From positions 3,100,001-3,164,000 of the forward strand of contig NZ_JAGIOA010000001.1 in NCBI RefSeq assembly GCF_017876435.1: a DNA stretch of 64,000 bases, written 5' to 3'. The first letter of the stretch is position 1, and the number at the start of each line of letters is the position of its first letter. The translations under genes and the position numbers were made by a program. Under the pieces are notes generated by a model, which was given only the letters and a program-made list of their open reading frames with translations, had not been told where the DNA came from and searched no databases. The stretch comes from Microbacterium phyllosphaerae. Lineage in GTDB: Bacteria; Actinomycetota; Actinomycetes; Actinomycetales; Microbacteriaceae. Of the stretch, positions 37,201 through 45,522 are shown piece after piece.

Positions 37201-38175
37201 CTCTCCGACCGGGCGCGCAGCAGTGTGGCCCGATCGATCGCGGCGCCTCCCCGCCGCCCCGGCCCCTCGAAGGGACCGCAACCCGCCGCCGTGGCCGCCT
37301 CGATCGAGAGAGACGGCCTCACCACCTGGACCTTCGGCGACCTGCCCGAGGTGCTCGACACACGCGTCGCCGGCGGCGTCGTCCGCGGCTATCCGGCGGT
37401 CGTCGATCAGGGCAAGTCCGTCTCGGTGCGCGTGGAGTCCACCGCGGATGCGGCGGCCGCGGCCACCCGCGCAGGCGTACTGCGACTCGTGCTGCTCGGC
37501 GTGCCGTCGCCGTCGTCGTACGTGCAGCAGCACCTCACGAGCCAGGAGAAGCTCGCGCTCGCCGCGTCGCCCTACCAGTCGGCCGCGGCGCTCATCGAGG
37601 ACTGCCGCGCCGCCGTGGTGCAGAACCTGATCGACAGGGCGCATCCGGGCGGCATCATCCGTACCGAAGCCGAGTTCGTGCGCGTGCGCGACGCCGTGTC
37701 CGCGTCCCTCGTCGACGAGCTGTTCGCCTGTGTGTCGCTCGTCGCCCGCATCCTCACGAAGACGCGTGATGTCGAACGCGGTATCAAGTCGCAGAACTCG
37801 CTCGCGCTGCTCGGACCGCTGAATGACATCCGCACCCAGCTCTCGGGCCTGCTGCACCCGGGGTTCGTCTCGGCGGCGGGCGTCGAGCGCCTCGCGCACT
37901 TCCCCCGCTACCTCGACGGGATGCTCGATCGGTTGAAGACCCTGGCGAGCGAACCCGGCAAGGATCGCACCCGGATGAGCGAGTTCGAGCGCATGGCGAC
38001 GGTGTTCGAGGATGCCGGGGGCACGATCCCTCTTGCTCCGGATGCCTCGCCTGCGCTCGTCGAGACGCGCTGGCTGCTCGAGGAGTATCGCGTGAGCGTG
38101 TTCGCGCAGCGACTCGGCACGGCTCAGCCCGTCTCGCCGCAGCGCATCATGAAGGTGCTGTCCGCACGGGGGTAG
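34279..38175 (+). CDS. hrpA: ATP-dependent RNA helicase HrpA
   Basis: 1298 residues, the same size as E. coli HrpA. DEAH-box helicase: Walker A GATGSGKTT (35-43), DEAH at 129-132, ITSATIDPESFA (motif III), QRSGRAGR (motif VI), then the helicase-associated and OB-fold regions and a long C-terminal DUF3418 domain (from about residue 650: SRGQSKTPPKDAKRRQAEYRG, FPVTLKEALARLIQPL-like segments). E. coli HrpA acts on mRNA and colliding ribosomes. ATG 34279 follows a GGGAGG only three bases away, so the message may be nearly leaderless. Monocistronic or reading into the next gene's own promoter. Confidence 0.95.
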   Translation: MPSPVIIYPPELPVSAARDEIADAIRDNQVVIVAGATGSGKTTQLPKICLDLGRERIAHTQPRRLAARTIAERVAEELQVELGTLVGYKVRFTDKVSDETRIALMTDGILLNEIHRDRLLRRYDTIIIDEAHERSLNVDFLLGYLVRILPERPDLKVIITSATIDPESFARHFATREGAPAPVIEVSGRTFPVEIRYRAQTEETDESDEVTAIVAALRELDREEPGDVLVFLPGEAEIRDAADAVRGAYSKDRSPTEVLPLYGRLSAAEQHRVFEKSRVAGARRRVVLATNVAETSLTVPGIRYVIDTGTARISRYSNRSKVQRLPIEAISQASANQRSGRAGRTSDGIVIRLYSEEDFDKRAEFTEPEILRTSLASVILQMLSLGFGDITAFPFLTPPDSRGVKAAVDLLTELGAVSGSGDSPRLTRIGRDISRIPIDPRFARMLIEAGRPGGADVTRDVLAIVAGMSIQDVRERPSQDAPQSVRDEADRMHARFADPTSDFLSILNLWNHLREQQRELGSSAFRRLCRSEHLNYVRVREWFDVHRQLRSLVKDKDARGAGTADPDAIHRALLAGLLSQIGILDERNTPSRGQSKTPPKDAKRRQAEYRGARGIRFSIFPGSALRKKAPQAVMAAEIVETSRTYARTVAAIDPAWAEALAGDLAKRQVTEPHWSKDAGAAVAYEKVTLFGVEIIPRRRVQFARIDRAASREMFVRHALVEGEWDPTRIDKRVSAFWRSNAELRKRLEKLEERERRRDILAGDEAVFRFYDERIPADVFDVRSFEKWWREQLGTTPKLLVMREADLLDDDSRADQNEFPTRWTQGDQVLGLAYRFEPGAADDGVSVVIPLPLLAQIEDRGFDWQVPGLRAELVTGLLRALPKAIRRHVVPAADWADRFGAELTGEGPESHGGLPARTLKEALARLIQPLANQLVSAADFEDDRVPAHLRMNFRAVDERGRVAGSNRDLSVLQAELSDRARSSVARSIAAPPRRPGPSKGPQPAAVAASIERDGLTTWTFGDLPEVLDTRVAGGVVRGYPAVVDQGKSVSVRVESTADAAAAATRAGVLRLVLLGVPSPSSYVQQHLTSQEKLALAASPYQSAAALIEDCRAAVVQNLIDRAHPGGIIRTEAEFVRVRDAVSASLVDELFACVSLVARILTKTRDVERGIKSQNSLALLGPLNDIRTQLSGLLHPGFVSAAGVERLAHFPRYLDGMLDRLKTLASEPGKDRTRMSEFERMATVFEDAGGTIPLAPDASPALVETRWLLEEYRVSVFAQRLGTAQPVSPQRIMKVLSARG

Positions 38176-38178
38176 CCT
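38173..38178 (+). promoter_or_regulatory. -10 element (TAGCCT) of the oxidoreductase gene
   Basis: TAGCCT overlaps the hrpA stop codon (TAG 38173-38175) and ends six bases before the next ATG at 38185. Confidence 0.45.
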
Positions 38179-38184
38179 GAGGGC

Positions 38185-39129
38185 ATGGCTCGCGCGATCG
38201 TCTACACAGAGTTCGGTTCCCCTGACGTGCTGCACCTGATCGAGGTGCCCGATCCGATCGCGCTCAGTGGTGAGGCCGTGGTGCGGATCGAGGCCGCAGG
38301 CGTGAACCCGATCGATGCCAAGCTCCGCGGAGCCAAGCGCCCGTCGCCGCCCATCACCGAACCGCGTGGCGTGGGCTTCGACGGCGCAGGCGTGATCGAC
38401 TCCCTCGGCGACGACGTCGACGCGTTCGCGGTCGGCGACCGCGTGGCGATCCGCGACACCGTCGGCACCTACTCGAGTCTGCTCGCCGTGCCGGTCGAGA
38501 AGCTCGTCGCCCTCCCCGATTCGGTGACCGCATCGGAGGGTGCCGGCATCGGCATCCCCGCCGGCACCGCGTACCAGGCACTCCGCTCGCTCGGCGTCAC
38601 AGGGGGCGACGTGCTGCTCGTGCACGGCGGCTCGGGCTCCGTCGGTCAGGCGGCCGTGCAGTTCGCCGTCGCCTGGGGCGCCACCGTGATCGCCACCGCC
38701 AGCCCCGCGCGCCACGATCAGCTGCGCGAACTCGGCGCGATCCCGGTCGCGTACGGCGAGGGGCTGCTCGAGCGCGTCCGTGAGGCGGCTCCGGGCGGCG
38801 TGACCGTCGCGCTCGACTGTGCGGGCACCGACGAGGCCATCGAGACGTCGCTCGAGCTCGTCACCGACCGCGACCGCATCGCGACGATCGTGCGCGGACC
38901 CGACGCCGCATCCTTCGGCATCCGCGCCTTCTCGGGCGGCTCCCCCGTGCCGCTCACCGAGCAGGAGCTCGCCTGGCGCGCCGAGGCCCTCGCCGCGACC
39001 GTCGACCTTCTGGCGGCCGGCGACTTCACGATCGAACTCGGCCCCGAGCTTCCCCTCGCCGAAGCGGCGCAGGCCCACGAACTCGTGGAGTCCGGCGCCG
39101 CCTCGGGCAAGATCGTGCTGATCCCGTAG
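38185..39129 (+). CDS. NADP-dependent quinone oxidoreductase-like protein
   Basis: 314 residues, zinc-free medium-chain dehydrogenase/reductase: GROES-like N-terminal half (VRIEAAGVNPIDAKLRG, GFDGAGVIDSLGDDV) and Rossmann half with LLVHGGSGSVGQAAVQFA. The family reduces quinones or enones with NADPH; the substrate is unknown. Its end lies 13 bases from the convergent monooxygenase gene. Confidence 0.88.
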   Translation: MARAIVYTEFGSPDVLHLIEVPDPIALSGEAVVRIEAAGVNPIDAKLRGAKRPSPPITEPRGVGFDGAGVIDSLGDDVDAFAVGDRVAIRDTVGTYSSLLAVPVEKLVALPDSVTASEGAGIGIPAGTAYQALRSLGVTGGDVLLVHGGSGSVGQAAVQFAVAWGATVIATASPARHDQLRELGAIPVAYGEGLLERVREAAPGGVTVALDCAGTDEAIETSLELVTDRDRIATIVRGPDAASFGIRAFSGGSPVPLTEQELAWRAEALAATVDLLAAGDFTIELGPELPLAEAAQAHELVESGAASGKIVLIP

Positions 39130-39141
39130 CTGGATCGGCCG

Positions 39142-40272
39142 TCAGGCGACCCGCTCCTCGCGCTGCGCGGCCTGTGCCTCGTCACGGAGCCGCGCTCCCT
39201 CTCGCAACGCGGGAACGAGTTCAGCACCCCACTCGCGCACGTCGCCGAGCGGGTCGAACCCGCGGATGAGGAAGCGCGTCACGCCCAGGTCGTAGTACTT
39301 GAGCAGCGCTTCGGCCACCTGCTCGGGCGTGCCGACGGGTGCCGTCGAGTTGCCGGCCGGGCCCGTGAGCCTCGTGATGCCGAGCCACAGCCGCTCGTCG
39401 TGCACGTCTCCCCGCCGTGCGGCCTGCTGCAGACGGTCGGCCGAGACCGGGACGGGCTCGTGCTGCGCCGGACGGGCGAAGGTGAGGGTGCCTCCCGACG
39501 CCCGGCTCGCGATCACGGCCTCGGTCTCTGCGTAGATGCGCTCGGCCTTCTTCCAGGCCTCGTCTTCGGTGGCCCCGATGATCGGCCTGGTCGACAGACT
39601 GAACTCGACGGTTCGACCCTCGCGCGCTGCGGCCGCGCGAATGGTGCGGATGTGTTCCGCGACGTCTGCGAGCGGCTCCCCGAAGAGCATGTAGACGTCG
39701 GCGCCCTTGGCTCCCACCTCGACCGCGCCCTCGGACAGCCCCCCGAAGAACACCGGGATTCCCGCATCCGTCGCGGGCTTCACGGCGGAGAACGCGCCCT
39801 CGACCCGATAGAAGTCGCCGTGATAGTCGAACGGCTCGTCGGATGCGAGCGTGCGGCGGAGCACCTCGATGAACTCGCCCGTGCGCCGGTAGCGGTCGGA
39901 CTTGTCGCTGAAGTCGCCGTCCCTGCGCTGATCGGCCTCGCTGCCACCGCTGATGTGGTGGATCGCGACCCGGCCGCCGCCGGTGAGATGATCCAGAGTC
40001 GCGAGTTTGCGGGCCACGACGGTCGGTGCGACGAATCCCGGCCGATGGGCGATGAGCACCTTCAGCCGGTCAGTCGAGTGCAGCGCCGCCGCCGCGACCG
40101 CGAAGCCGTCCGGCGAGCTCGCGCTGTAGCCGATCAGGACGCGGTCGAAACCCGCCTCCTCGTGGGCGCGCGAGAACTCGCGCACATAGGCCGCATCGAC
40201 GGCCGGCCCTTCCACGGCCTTCGACTCCGATCCGGCGGTCGTGGCGATCATTCCGAGCAGTTCGATGGGCAT
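39142..40272 (-). CDS. LLM flavin-dependent monooxygenase, SsuD-like
   Basis: 376 residues, bacterial-luciferase TIM barrel. [53 protein letters not shown]-type segment, [16 protein letters not shown] and [27 protein letters not shown] are the same blocks as in alkanesulfonate monooxygenase SsuD. Such enzymes use reduced FMN and oxygen to release sulfite from organosulfur compounds; it needs a separate FMN reductase. Last gene of a six-gene unit with an ABC importer, three bases after the ATPase stop. The substrate is unknown. Confidence 0.88.
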   Translation of the reverse strand: [376 protein letters not shown]

Positions 40273-40275
40273 GTG

Positions 40276-41088
40276 TCAGCTCCTGACGGGGGCGGGCGAC
40301 GGGCGGTTCGCCCGAGGCGCATGGATGAGGGGGACGGAGTCGATCAGCAGCCTGGTGTACGGATGCTCGGGGCGTGAGATCACACGACGGGTGGGTCCGT
40401 CTTCGACGATGCGTCCATGGTCGAGCACGATCAGCCGGTCGCTCATCGCGGCGAGTGATCCGATGTCGTGCGAGATCACCAGCATGGCGAGCTCTGGTCC
40501 GCGCGCGTCGCGCAATGCGATGAGCGCCTGCACGACCCGGTCGCGGCTCGCCGCATCGAGAGCGCTGACCGGCTCGTCGAGCAGCAGCAGCCGCGGCTCG
40601 ACGACCAAGGCGCGGGCGATCGCCGCACGCTGACGCTGGCCGCCGGAGAGGCCCGCGGGCAGGCGCGCGATCAGCTCCTCGTCGAGACCGACCGCGGTGA
40701 GGGCCGCCGCGCGACGGCGTGCGGCATCGGCGGCCGGAACACCCGCGATGCGGAGTCCCTCGACGATCGAGTCTGCGACACGGACCCCCGGATCCAGAGA
40801 CCGGAGCGGATCCTGGAACACGTATTGCACCGCACCGCCGCGCCGCCAGGCTCGCAGGGCGCCGCCGCGAAGCCGCGTGACGTCGCGACCGTCCACGACG
40901 AGGCGCGATCCGGCAGAGGGGTCGACCGCACGCAGCACGGCCTTGGCGAGTGTCGTCTTGCCGGAGCCCGATTCACCGACCACGCCGACGACCTCACCGG
41001 GGCGCACGGTGAGCGAGATGCGATCGAGCACCCGCACGCGGCCGTAGTCGACCGTGAGGTCTTCGAGTTCGAGAATCGGAACCGTCAT
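40276..41088 (-). CDS. ABC importer ATPase, DppF-like
   Basis: 270 residues. Walker A GESGSGKTT, Q-loop VFQDPLRSLDPG, signature LSGGQRQR, Walker B LLLLDEPVSALD, and C-terminal HPYTRLLIDSVPL typical of DppF/NikE. Start overlaps the stop of the DppD-like gene by four bases (ATGA). Forms a heterodimer with that ATPase. Confidence 0.9.
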   Translation of the reverse strand: MTVPILELEDLTVDYGRVRVLDRISLTVRPGEVVGVVGESGSGKTTLAKAVLRAVDPSAGSRLVVDGRDVTRLRGGALRAWRRGGAVQYVFQDPLRSLDPGVRVADSIVEGLRIAGVPAADAARRRAAALTAVGLDEELIARLPAGLSGGQRQRAAIARALVVEPRLLLLDEPVSALDAASRDRVVQALIALRDARGPELAMLVISHDIGSLAAMSDRLIVLDHGRIVEDGPTRRVISRPEHPYTRLLIDSVPLIHAPRANRPSPAPVRS

Positions 41089-41987
41089 GCGAGGAACCTC
41101 TCGAGTCCGTAGGCGGCATGCGCACTGAGCAGCTCCCGCGTGTAGGCATGCGCAGGCGCTCGCAGAACCCGCGACGTGGCGCCCGCCTCGACGACGCGTC
41201 CGTCTCGGAAGACCTGCACGCGCTCGCAGACCTGAGCGACGACGGCGAGATCGTGCGAGACCAGGATGAGCGCGAGGTCGCGTTCCCTTCGCAGACGGCT
41301 GAGGAGCTCGAGCAGCTCCGCCTGCACGGTGACATCGAGCGCGGTCGTCGCCTCATCCGCGATCAGCACCGCGGGGTCGGCGGCGAGCGCCATCGCGATG
41401 AGGACGCGCTGCAGCATCCCTCCCGACAGCTGGGCGACACGCTGGCGCAGCACCAGGTCGACCCTGCGTATGCCGAGGTCGTCGAGCAGCTCGCGCGCGC
41501 GTTCCCTGGCCTGACGACGCCCCAGCGAGGCGGTGACCCTCAGTGTCTCCTCGAGCTGCGCGCCGACGGGGATCGCCGGATTCAGATACGAGGCCGGGTC
41601 CTGGAACACCGCACCGATGTGCGTGCCGCGCACCCGACGCCACGCGCGTTCGTCCGCCTCGGTGAGATCGAACCCGGCGACCTGCACGGTGCCGCCGGTG
41701 ACTTCGAGGCCGGCGGGCAGGATGCCGAGCAGAGCGCGGCAGGTGAGGGTCTTGCCGCTTCCCGATTCGCCGACGATGCCCAGGGCCTCGCCCGGACGGA
41801 CCGACGCCGTGACGCCGTGCACGAGTTCCGTGCCGTCGGAGGCCGTGATCACGAGATCCGTGACCGCGGCCGTGGCCGGGCGAGCGAGCGAGGCCTCGTC
41901 GAAGGAGGGATGGAGTGGCGATCCGTGCGCGACGGCTGTGCGAACCTCGGTGCCGCGCGTAGCGATGATCGACCCGGTGTCAGACAT
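41085..41987 (-). CDS. ABC importer ATPase, DppD-like
   Basis: 300 residues from ATG 41987, which lies inside the last codons of the preceding permease gene (eight-base overlap). Walker A GESGSGKTL, VFQDPASYLNPAIPVG, signature LSGGMLQR, Walker B LIADEATTALD. The usual DEPT is DEAT here. An N-terminal extension of about 40 residues precedes the ATPase domain. Confidence 0.88.
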   Translation of the reverse strand: MSDTGSIIATRGTEVRTAVAHGSPLHPSFDEASLARPATAAVTDLVITASDGTELVHGVTASVRPGEALGIVGESGSGKTLTCRALLGILPAGLEVTGGTVQVAGFDLTEADERAWRRVRGTHIGAVFQDPASYLNPAIPVGAQLEETLRVTASLGRRQARERARELLDDLGIRRVDLVLRQRVAQLSGGMLQRVLIAMALAADPAVLIADEATTALDVTVQAELLELLSRLRRERDLALILVSHDLAVVAQVCERVQVFRDGRVVEAGATSRVLRAPAHAYTRELLSAHAAYGLERFLA

Positions 41988-42855
41988 GCGCGACCGCCTT
42001 CCGCTTCGTGGGCACGATCGCCGCCGCTCCGAGCACGTCTCGCGCCGCGTCGGCGACCACGTTGAGAGCGCCGACGGTGACGATGATCGCGAGCGCCGGA
42101 GCGAGCGGACCCCACGGCCGCTGGCCGAGGTACCCGAGGTCGCTCGACAGCATCCCTCCCCAGGTCGGCGCCGGCGGCTGCACCCCGATGCCGAGGAAGG
42201 TGAGCGACGCGACGGCGAGGAGCGCGCCGCCGAGGGCCGAGACCGATGCGACGACCAGATTGGGCGCGACCTGCCGCCAGACATGCCGCCGCAGGATCCA
42301 CCAGGCGGAGGCGCCCAGATAGCCCGCCGCGTCGATGTACGGGGAGTCGCGTACCCGCAGAGTGGCAGCGCGCGCGATGCGGAAGAATCCGGGGGCGACC
42401 AGGATGCCGATCGCGAGCGTCGCCTGCACGAGGCCGTTGCCCAGCAGCGCAGCGAAGACGATCGCGAACAGGATGAACGGCAGCGCGAGGAGCGCGTCGA
42501 CGATGCGCAGCGAGAACCACTCGGCGAACCTCGGCACGAAAGCGCTGAGGGCTCCTGGCACCGCTCCGAGCACGAGACCGATGAGCGCGGCGACGACGGC
42601 GCTGATGAGTGATGCCGGTGCCCCGGCGAACAGCCGCGAGAGCACGTCCCTGCCGAGATAGTCAGTACCGAGGAGGTGGGCGAGGCTCGGCTCCTGCAGC
42701 GCGGCCGACGCGTTCTGCGCGAGCGGATCCTGTGGTGCGAGGGCCGGGCCGGCGACGGCGAGCAGGGCCACGCCGACCAGCACGAGAAGTGCGATCCTGA
42801 CGCTCCATCCGCCGCGCCACAGTCTCACCGCGGCCGACGATGCGATGACGCTCAT
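41980..42855 (-). CDS. ABC importer permease, DppC-like
   Basis: 291 residues, six predicted membrane segments; LAPQDPLAQNASAALQEPSLAHLLGTDYLGRDVLSRL at the start (DppC-type) and LLAVASLTFLGIGVQPPAPTWGGML near the end. Start overlaps the upstream permease stop by four bases. Confidence 0.9.
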   Translation of the reverse strand: MSVIASSAAVRLWRGGWSVRIALLVLVGVALLAVAGPALAPQDPLAQNASAALQEPSLAHLLGTDYLGRDVLSRLFAGAPASLISAVVAALIGLVLGAVPGALSAFVPRFAEWFSLRIVDALLALPFILFAIVFAALLGNGLVQATLAIGILVAPGFFRIARAATLRVRDSPYIDAAGYLGASAWWILRRHVWRQVAPNLVVASVSALGGALLAVASLTFLGIGVQPPAPTWGGMLSSDLGYLGQRPWGPLAPALAIIVTVGALNVVADAARDVLGAAAIVPTKRKAVAHV

Positions 42856-43874
42856 GCGGCGCTCCTTTCGGTACCGCCGGTGCGGGAGATCACGATGTTG
42901 AGCACAGCCCCGACGATCACGATCATCGCGATCGTCACCAGGAGCACGCCCTGCACGACGGGCACGTCCCCTTGCAGGGCGGCACGGTTGGCGAGCTGCC
43001 CGAGTCCCGGCATTCCGAAGATCACCTCGGTGATGACCGCTCCGCCGACCAGCCGCGGTGCGTGCACGCCGAGAGCGGAGAGTGCGGGGCCCGAGGCGAT
43101 GGGCAGCGCGTGTCGGAACACGATGCGCGCGGGGCCGAGCCCGTGAACCCGTGCCCCGATGATGAAGTTCTCCCCCAGAGTGCCGACGAGCGAAGTCCGC
43201 AGCTGCCTGGCGACGTCGGCTCCCGCGTCCAGACTCAGGGCGATCGACGGCAGGACGAGGCAGACCAGCCACGCTCCCAGGTCCTTCTCCGGTGGCGTGT
43301 ATCCGGCGACAGGGAAGATCGGGATCGCGTGGGAGAAGAGCAGGATCAGTGCGATCGCGGCGACGAACGCGGGCACCGTGGCGGCGATCGTGCTGAACGC
43401 GGTCACCACCCGATCGATCGCTCCTCCGCGGGTGACGGCGGCGAGCACGCCGCCGGTGAATCCGAAGACGAGCGCGAACAGCGTCGCCCCCGCCGCGATC
43501 GACAGACTGACGGGGAAGGCCTGGGCGATACTGTCTGCGACCGGGATGCTCGTGAACCACGAGGTGCCGAGATCGCCCGTGACAGCCCCCGAGATCCAGT
43601 CGACATATCGCACGAGGAAGGGTCGGTCGAGACCGAACTGGTGATTCAACCGGTCGACGTCGGCCTGCGTGGCGACCTCTCCCAGAGCGACAGCCGCGGG
43701 ATTCGAACCGCTCGCGGCCCCGAGGGCGAAGGTCGCGAAGGTGGCGAGGAGGAAGACGGTGACCGCCGTGACGAGGGTTGCGAGGATCACCCTCAGTGCG
43801 GGCCACGCGCTGGGGCGTGCGGCCCCGTCGTCACGCTCGGGCGCTGCGAGCTTCTCGGCGGTCACTGTCGACAT
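42852..43874 (-). CDS. ABC importer permease, DppB-like
   Basis: 340 residues, six predicted membrane segments. VADSIAQAFPVSLSIAAGATLFALVFGFTGG and LVGGAVITEVIFGMPGLGQL mark a DppB/NikB-type permease. It starts seven bases after the stop of the binding-protein gene. Confidence 0.9.
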   Translation of the reverse strand: MSTVTAEKLAAPERDDGAARPSAWPALRVILATLVTAVTVFLLATFATFALGAASGSNPAAVALGEVATQADVDRLNHQFGLDRPFLVRYVDWISGAVTGDLGTSWFTSIPVADSIAQAFPVSLSIAAGATLFALVFGFTGGVLAAVTRGGAIDRVVTAFSTIAATVPAFVAAIALILLFSHAIPIFPVAGYTPPEKDLGAWLVCLVLPSIALSLDAGADVARQLRTSLVGTLGENFIIGARVHGLGPARIVFRHALPIASGPALSALGVHAPRLVGGAVITEVIFGMPGLGQLANRAALQGDVPVVQGVLLVTIAMIVIVGAVLNIVISRTGGTERSAA

Positions 43875-43881
43875 GGTCTGC

Positions 43882-45402
43882 TCAGCCCTCGACCTTGACG
43901 TCTTCCCAGCGCTGCACGTCGAGCCAGTGCCGGATGCCGGTCACCGTCTCGGGGTGCACGAGGATCCGCGGCCAGCTGAAGAGGAACGTGTTCGGCTGCA
44001 GCTCCACACCGATCTCGACAGCATCCTGGATCTTCTCGGCGTAGTCGTCGGCATCCGTGGGCGTGGCTCTCGCCGCATCGATCGCCTCGGTGAGCTCGGG
44101 TGGTGTCTGGCGGCCCAGGTTCATCAGGCCCTCGGTGCCGTAGAGCACCTCGAGTCCCTGGAGCGGCGACTGGCGGCCCGAGTAGCTGTCGAGCACGAAC
44201 GGCAGGGTGCGCTGCACGTAGTTCTGGGCGACGGCTGCCGCAGGAAGGACGTTCAGGGTGACATCGATTCCGGCCTCCGCCCACTGCGCCTGCAGCACCT
44301 CGGCGAGCGCCGTGTCGTCTTCGGTCAGCGACAGGGTGATCTTCAGCCCGTCGGGGTGACCGGCTTCGGCGAGAAGCTGTCTGGCGACCTCCACATCGTG
44401 GGGGTACAGGTCGTCGAGTTCCGGGCTGTGTGCGACGTATCCCTCGGGGAACGGCTGCCAGTTCGGCGTGCCCTGCCCGAAGTACGCGGCATCCACGAGC
44501 GCCTGCCTGTCCGTGGCATGGCTGATGGCCTGGAGCACGCGCTGGTCATCGAACGGTGCGACGGTGCTGTCGACGTCGAGTGCTCTCACCGTCAGAGCCC
44601 TGATCGTCTCGACCTGCAGGTTCGCCGCCTCCGCGCCGGCGACCTGGGCCGGTGGGACCTGCGCGACATCCCACTGCCCCGAGTTCACACCGGCCACGAC
44701 CGTCGCAGGATCCGTGACGGGGACGATCGAGAAATCGTCGATGAAGATGTGCTCCGCGTTCCAGTAGTCCTCGTTCTTCTCGAGGTCGGCGTGGGCGTTG
44801 GGCACGTACTCGGTGAGGGCGAACGGGCCCGAGCCCTCGGGCTGGGTCGCGAGTGTCGTGACGTCGTCGAACGCCGCAGGGTTCACGATGAAGCCCGTCT
44901 TGCCCGCGAACAGATACGGCACCTGGTAGTCGGCCTGATCGAGATGGACGGTGACCGTTCGCTCGTCGTCGACATCGATGCCGACGACGATCCGCAGCTG
45001 GCCCGCGAGCGTGGAGTTCTCCTGATCGCGCCCTCGTTCGATGCTCTGCTTCACCGCGTCGGCGGTCACGGGCGTGCCGTCCGTGAACTCCGCCCCTTCC
45101 CTCAGGTGGAACGTGATCGCCGTGCCGTCGGCGTTGTACTCCCAGCTCTCGGCCAGACCGGGCACGACCTCCCCCTCGGTGTCGAGCTGAGTGAGCCCGT
45201 CGTAGACCAGCGCGAGCGCATGCGTGTCCCATCCGGCGGTCGAGGTCACCGGATCCCAGCTCGTGGGCAGTGCCCAGCCCCAGGTCAGCGACGTCGTCTC
45301 GGGCGAGTCGGAAGGAGCTGCGGATGCGCCGGCGCAGCCGGCCAGGGCGAGGGTCGCGGCTGTTGCGGCGGCGAGCAGAGGAAGGCGAGATCGGGGGGTC
45401 AT
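43882..45402 (-). CDS. Family 5 substrate-binding lipoprotein of the organosulfur unit
   Basis: 506 residues. Lipoprotein signal LPLLAAATAATLALAGC with LAGC lipobox; SBP_bac_5 body (VVPGLAESWEYNADGTAITFHLREGAEFTDGTPVTADAVKQSIERG). First gene of binding protein-permease-permease-ATPase-ATPase-monooxygenase. ATG 45402 is supported by TACGTT seven bases upstream; the open frame upstream of it is antisense to the hydrolase gene. The ligand is unknown; its operon partners suggest an organosulfur compound rather than a peptide. Confidence 0.9.
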   Translation of the reverse strand: MTPRSRLPLLAAATAATLALAGCAGASAAPSDSPETTSLTWGWALPTSWDPVTSTAGWDTHALALVYDGLTQLDTEGEVVPGLAESWEYNADGTAITFHLREGAEFTDGTPVTADAVKQSIERGRDQENSTLAGQLRIVVGIDVDDERTVTVHLDQADYQVPYLFAGKTGFIVNPAAFDDVTTLATQPEGSGPFALTEYVPNAHADLEKNEDYWNAEHIFIDDFSIVPVTDPATVVAGVNSGQWDVAQVPPAQVAGAEAANLQVETIRALTVRALDVDSTVAPFDDQRVLQAISHATDRQALVDAAYFGQGTPNWQPFPEGYVAHSPELDDLYPHDVEVARQLLAEAGHPDGLKITLSLTEDDTALAEVLQAQWAEAGIDVTLNVLPAAAVAQNYVQRTLPFVLDSYSGRQSPLQGLEVLYGTEGLMNLGRQTPPELTEAIDAARATPTDADDYAEKIQDAVEIGVELQPNTFLFSWPRILVHPETVTGIRHWLDVQRWEDVKVEG

Positions 45403-45409
45403 GACAGCG

Positions 45410-45415
45410 AACGTA
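45410..45415 (-). promoter_or_regulatory. -10 element (TACGTT) of the importer/monooxygenase operon
   Basis: On the minus strand TACGTT ends seven bases before the binding-protein ATG: leaderless-type start for the six-gene unit. Confidence 0.45.
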
Positions 45416-45464
45416 GGAGTGGCGTGTGGTGGCCCACAACGCCCGCGAAGCGGAGGGTCACGTA

Positions 45465-45478
45465 TCGCAACACTGCGA
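45465..45478. promoter_or_regulatory. Possible operator in the divergent organosulfur promoter region
   Basis: TCGCA-ACAC-TGCGA is a perfect five-base-arm dyad in the 120-base gap between the two divergent units. It is short and could be chance. Confidence 0.3.
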
Positions 45479-45522
45479 AATATCGGCTGAGGCCAGGGGT
45501 CGCCGACAACAGGATGGGGGGC

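Noticed and set aside
35545..39078. Open frame of 1177 codons on the minus strand
   Set aside because: It is antisense to hrpA and the oxidoreductase gene; composition is Arg/His/Gly-rich without any domain. Typical shadow of GC-rich coding sequence.
45403..45522. SAM riboswitch in front of the sulfur genes
   Set aside because: The gap is short and lacks the conserved paired elements of known SAM classes that I could recognise; a covariance-model search would settle it.
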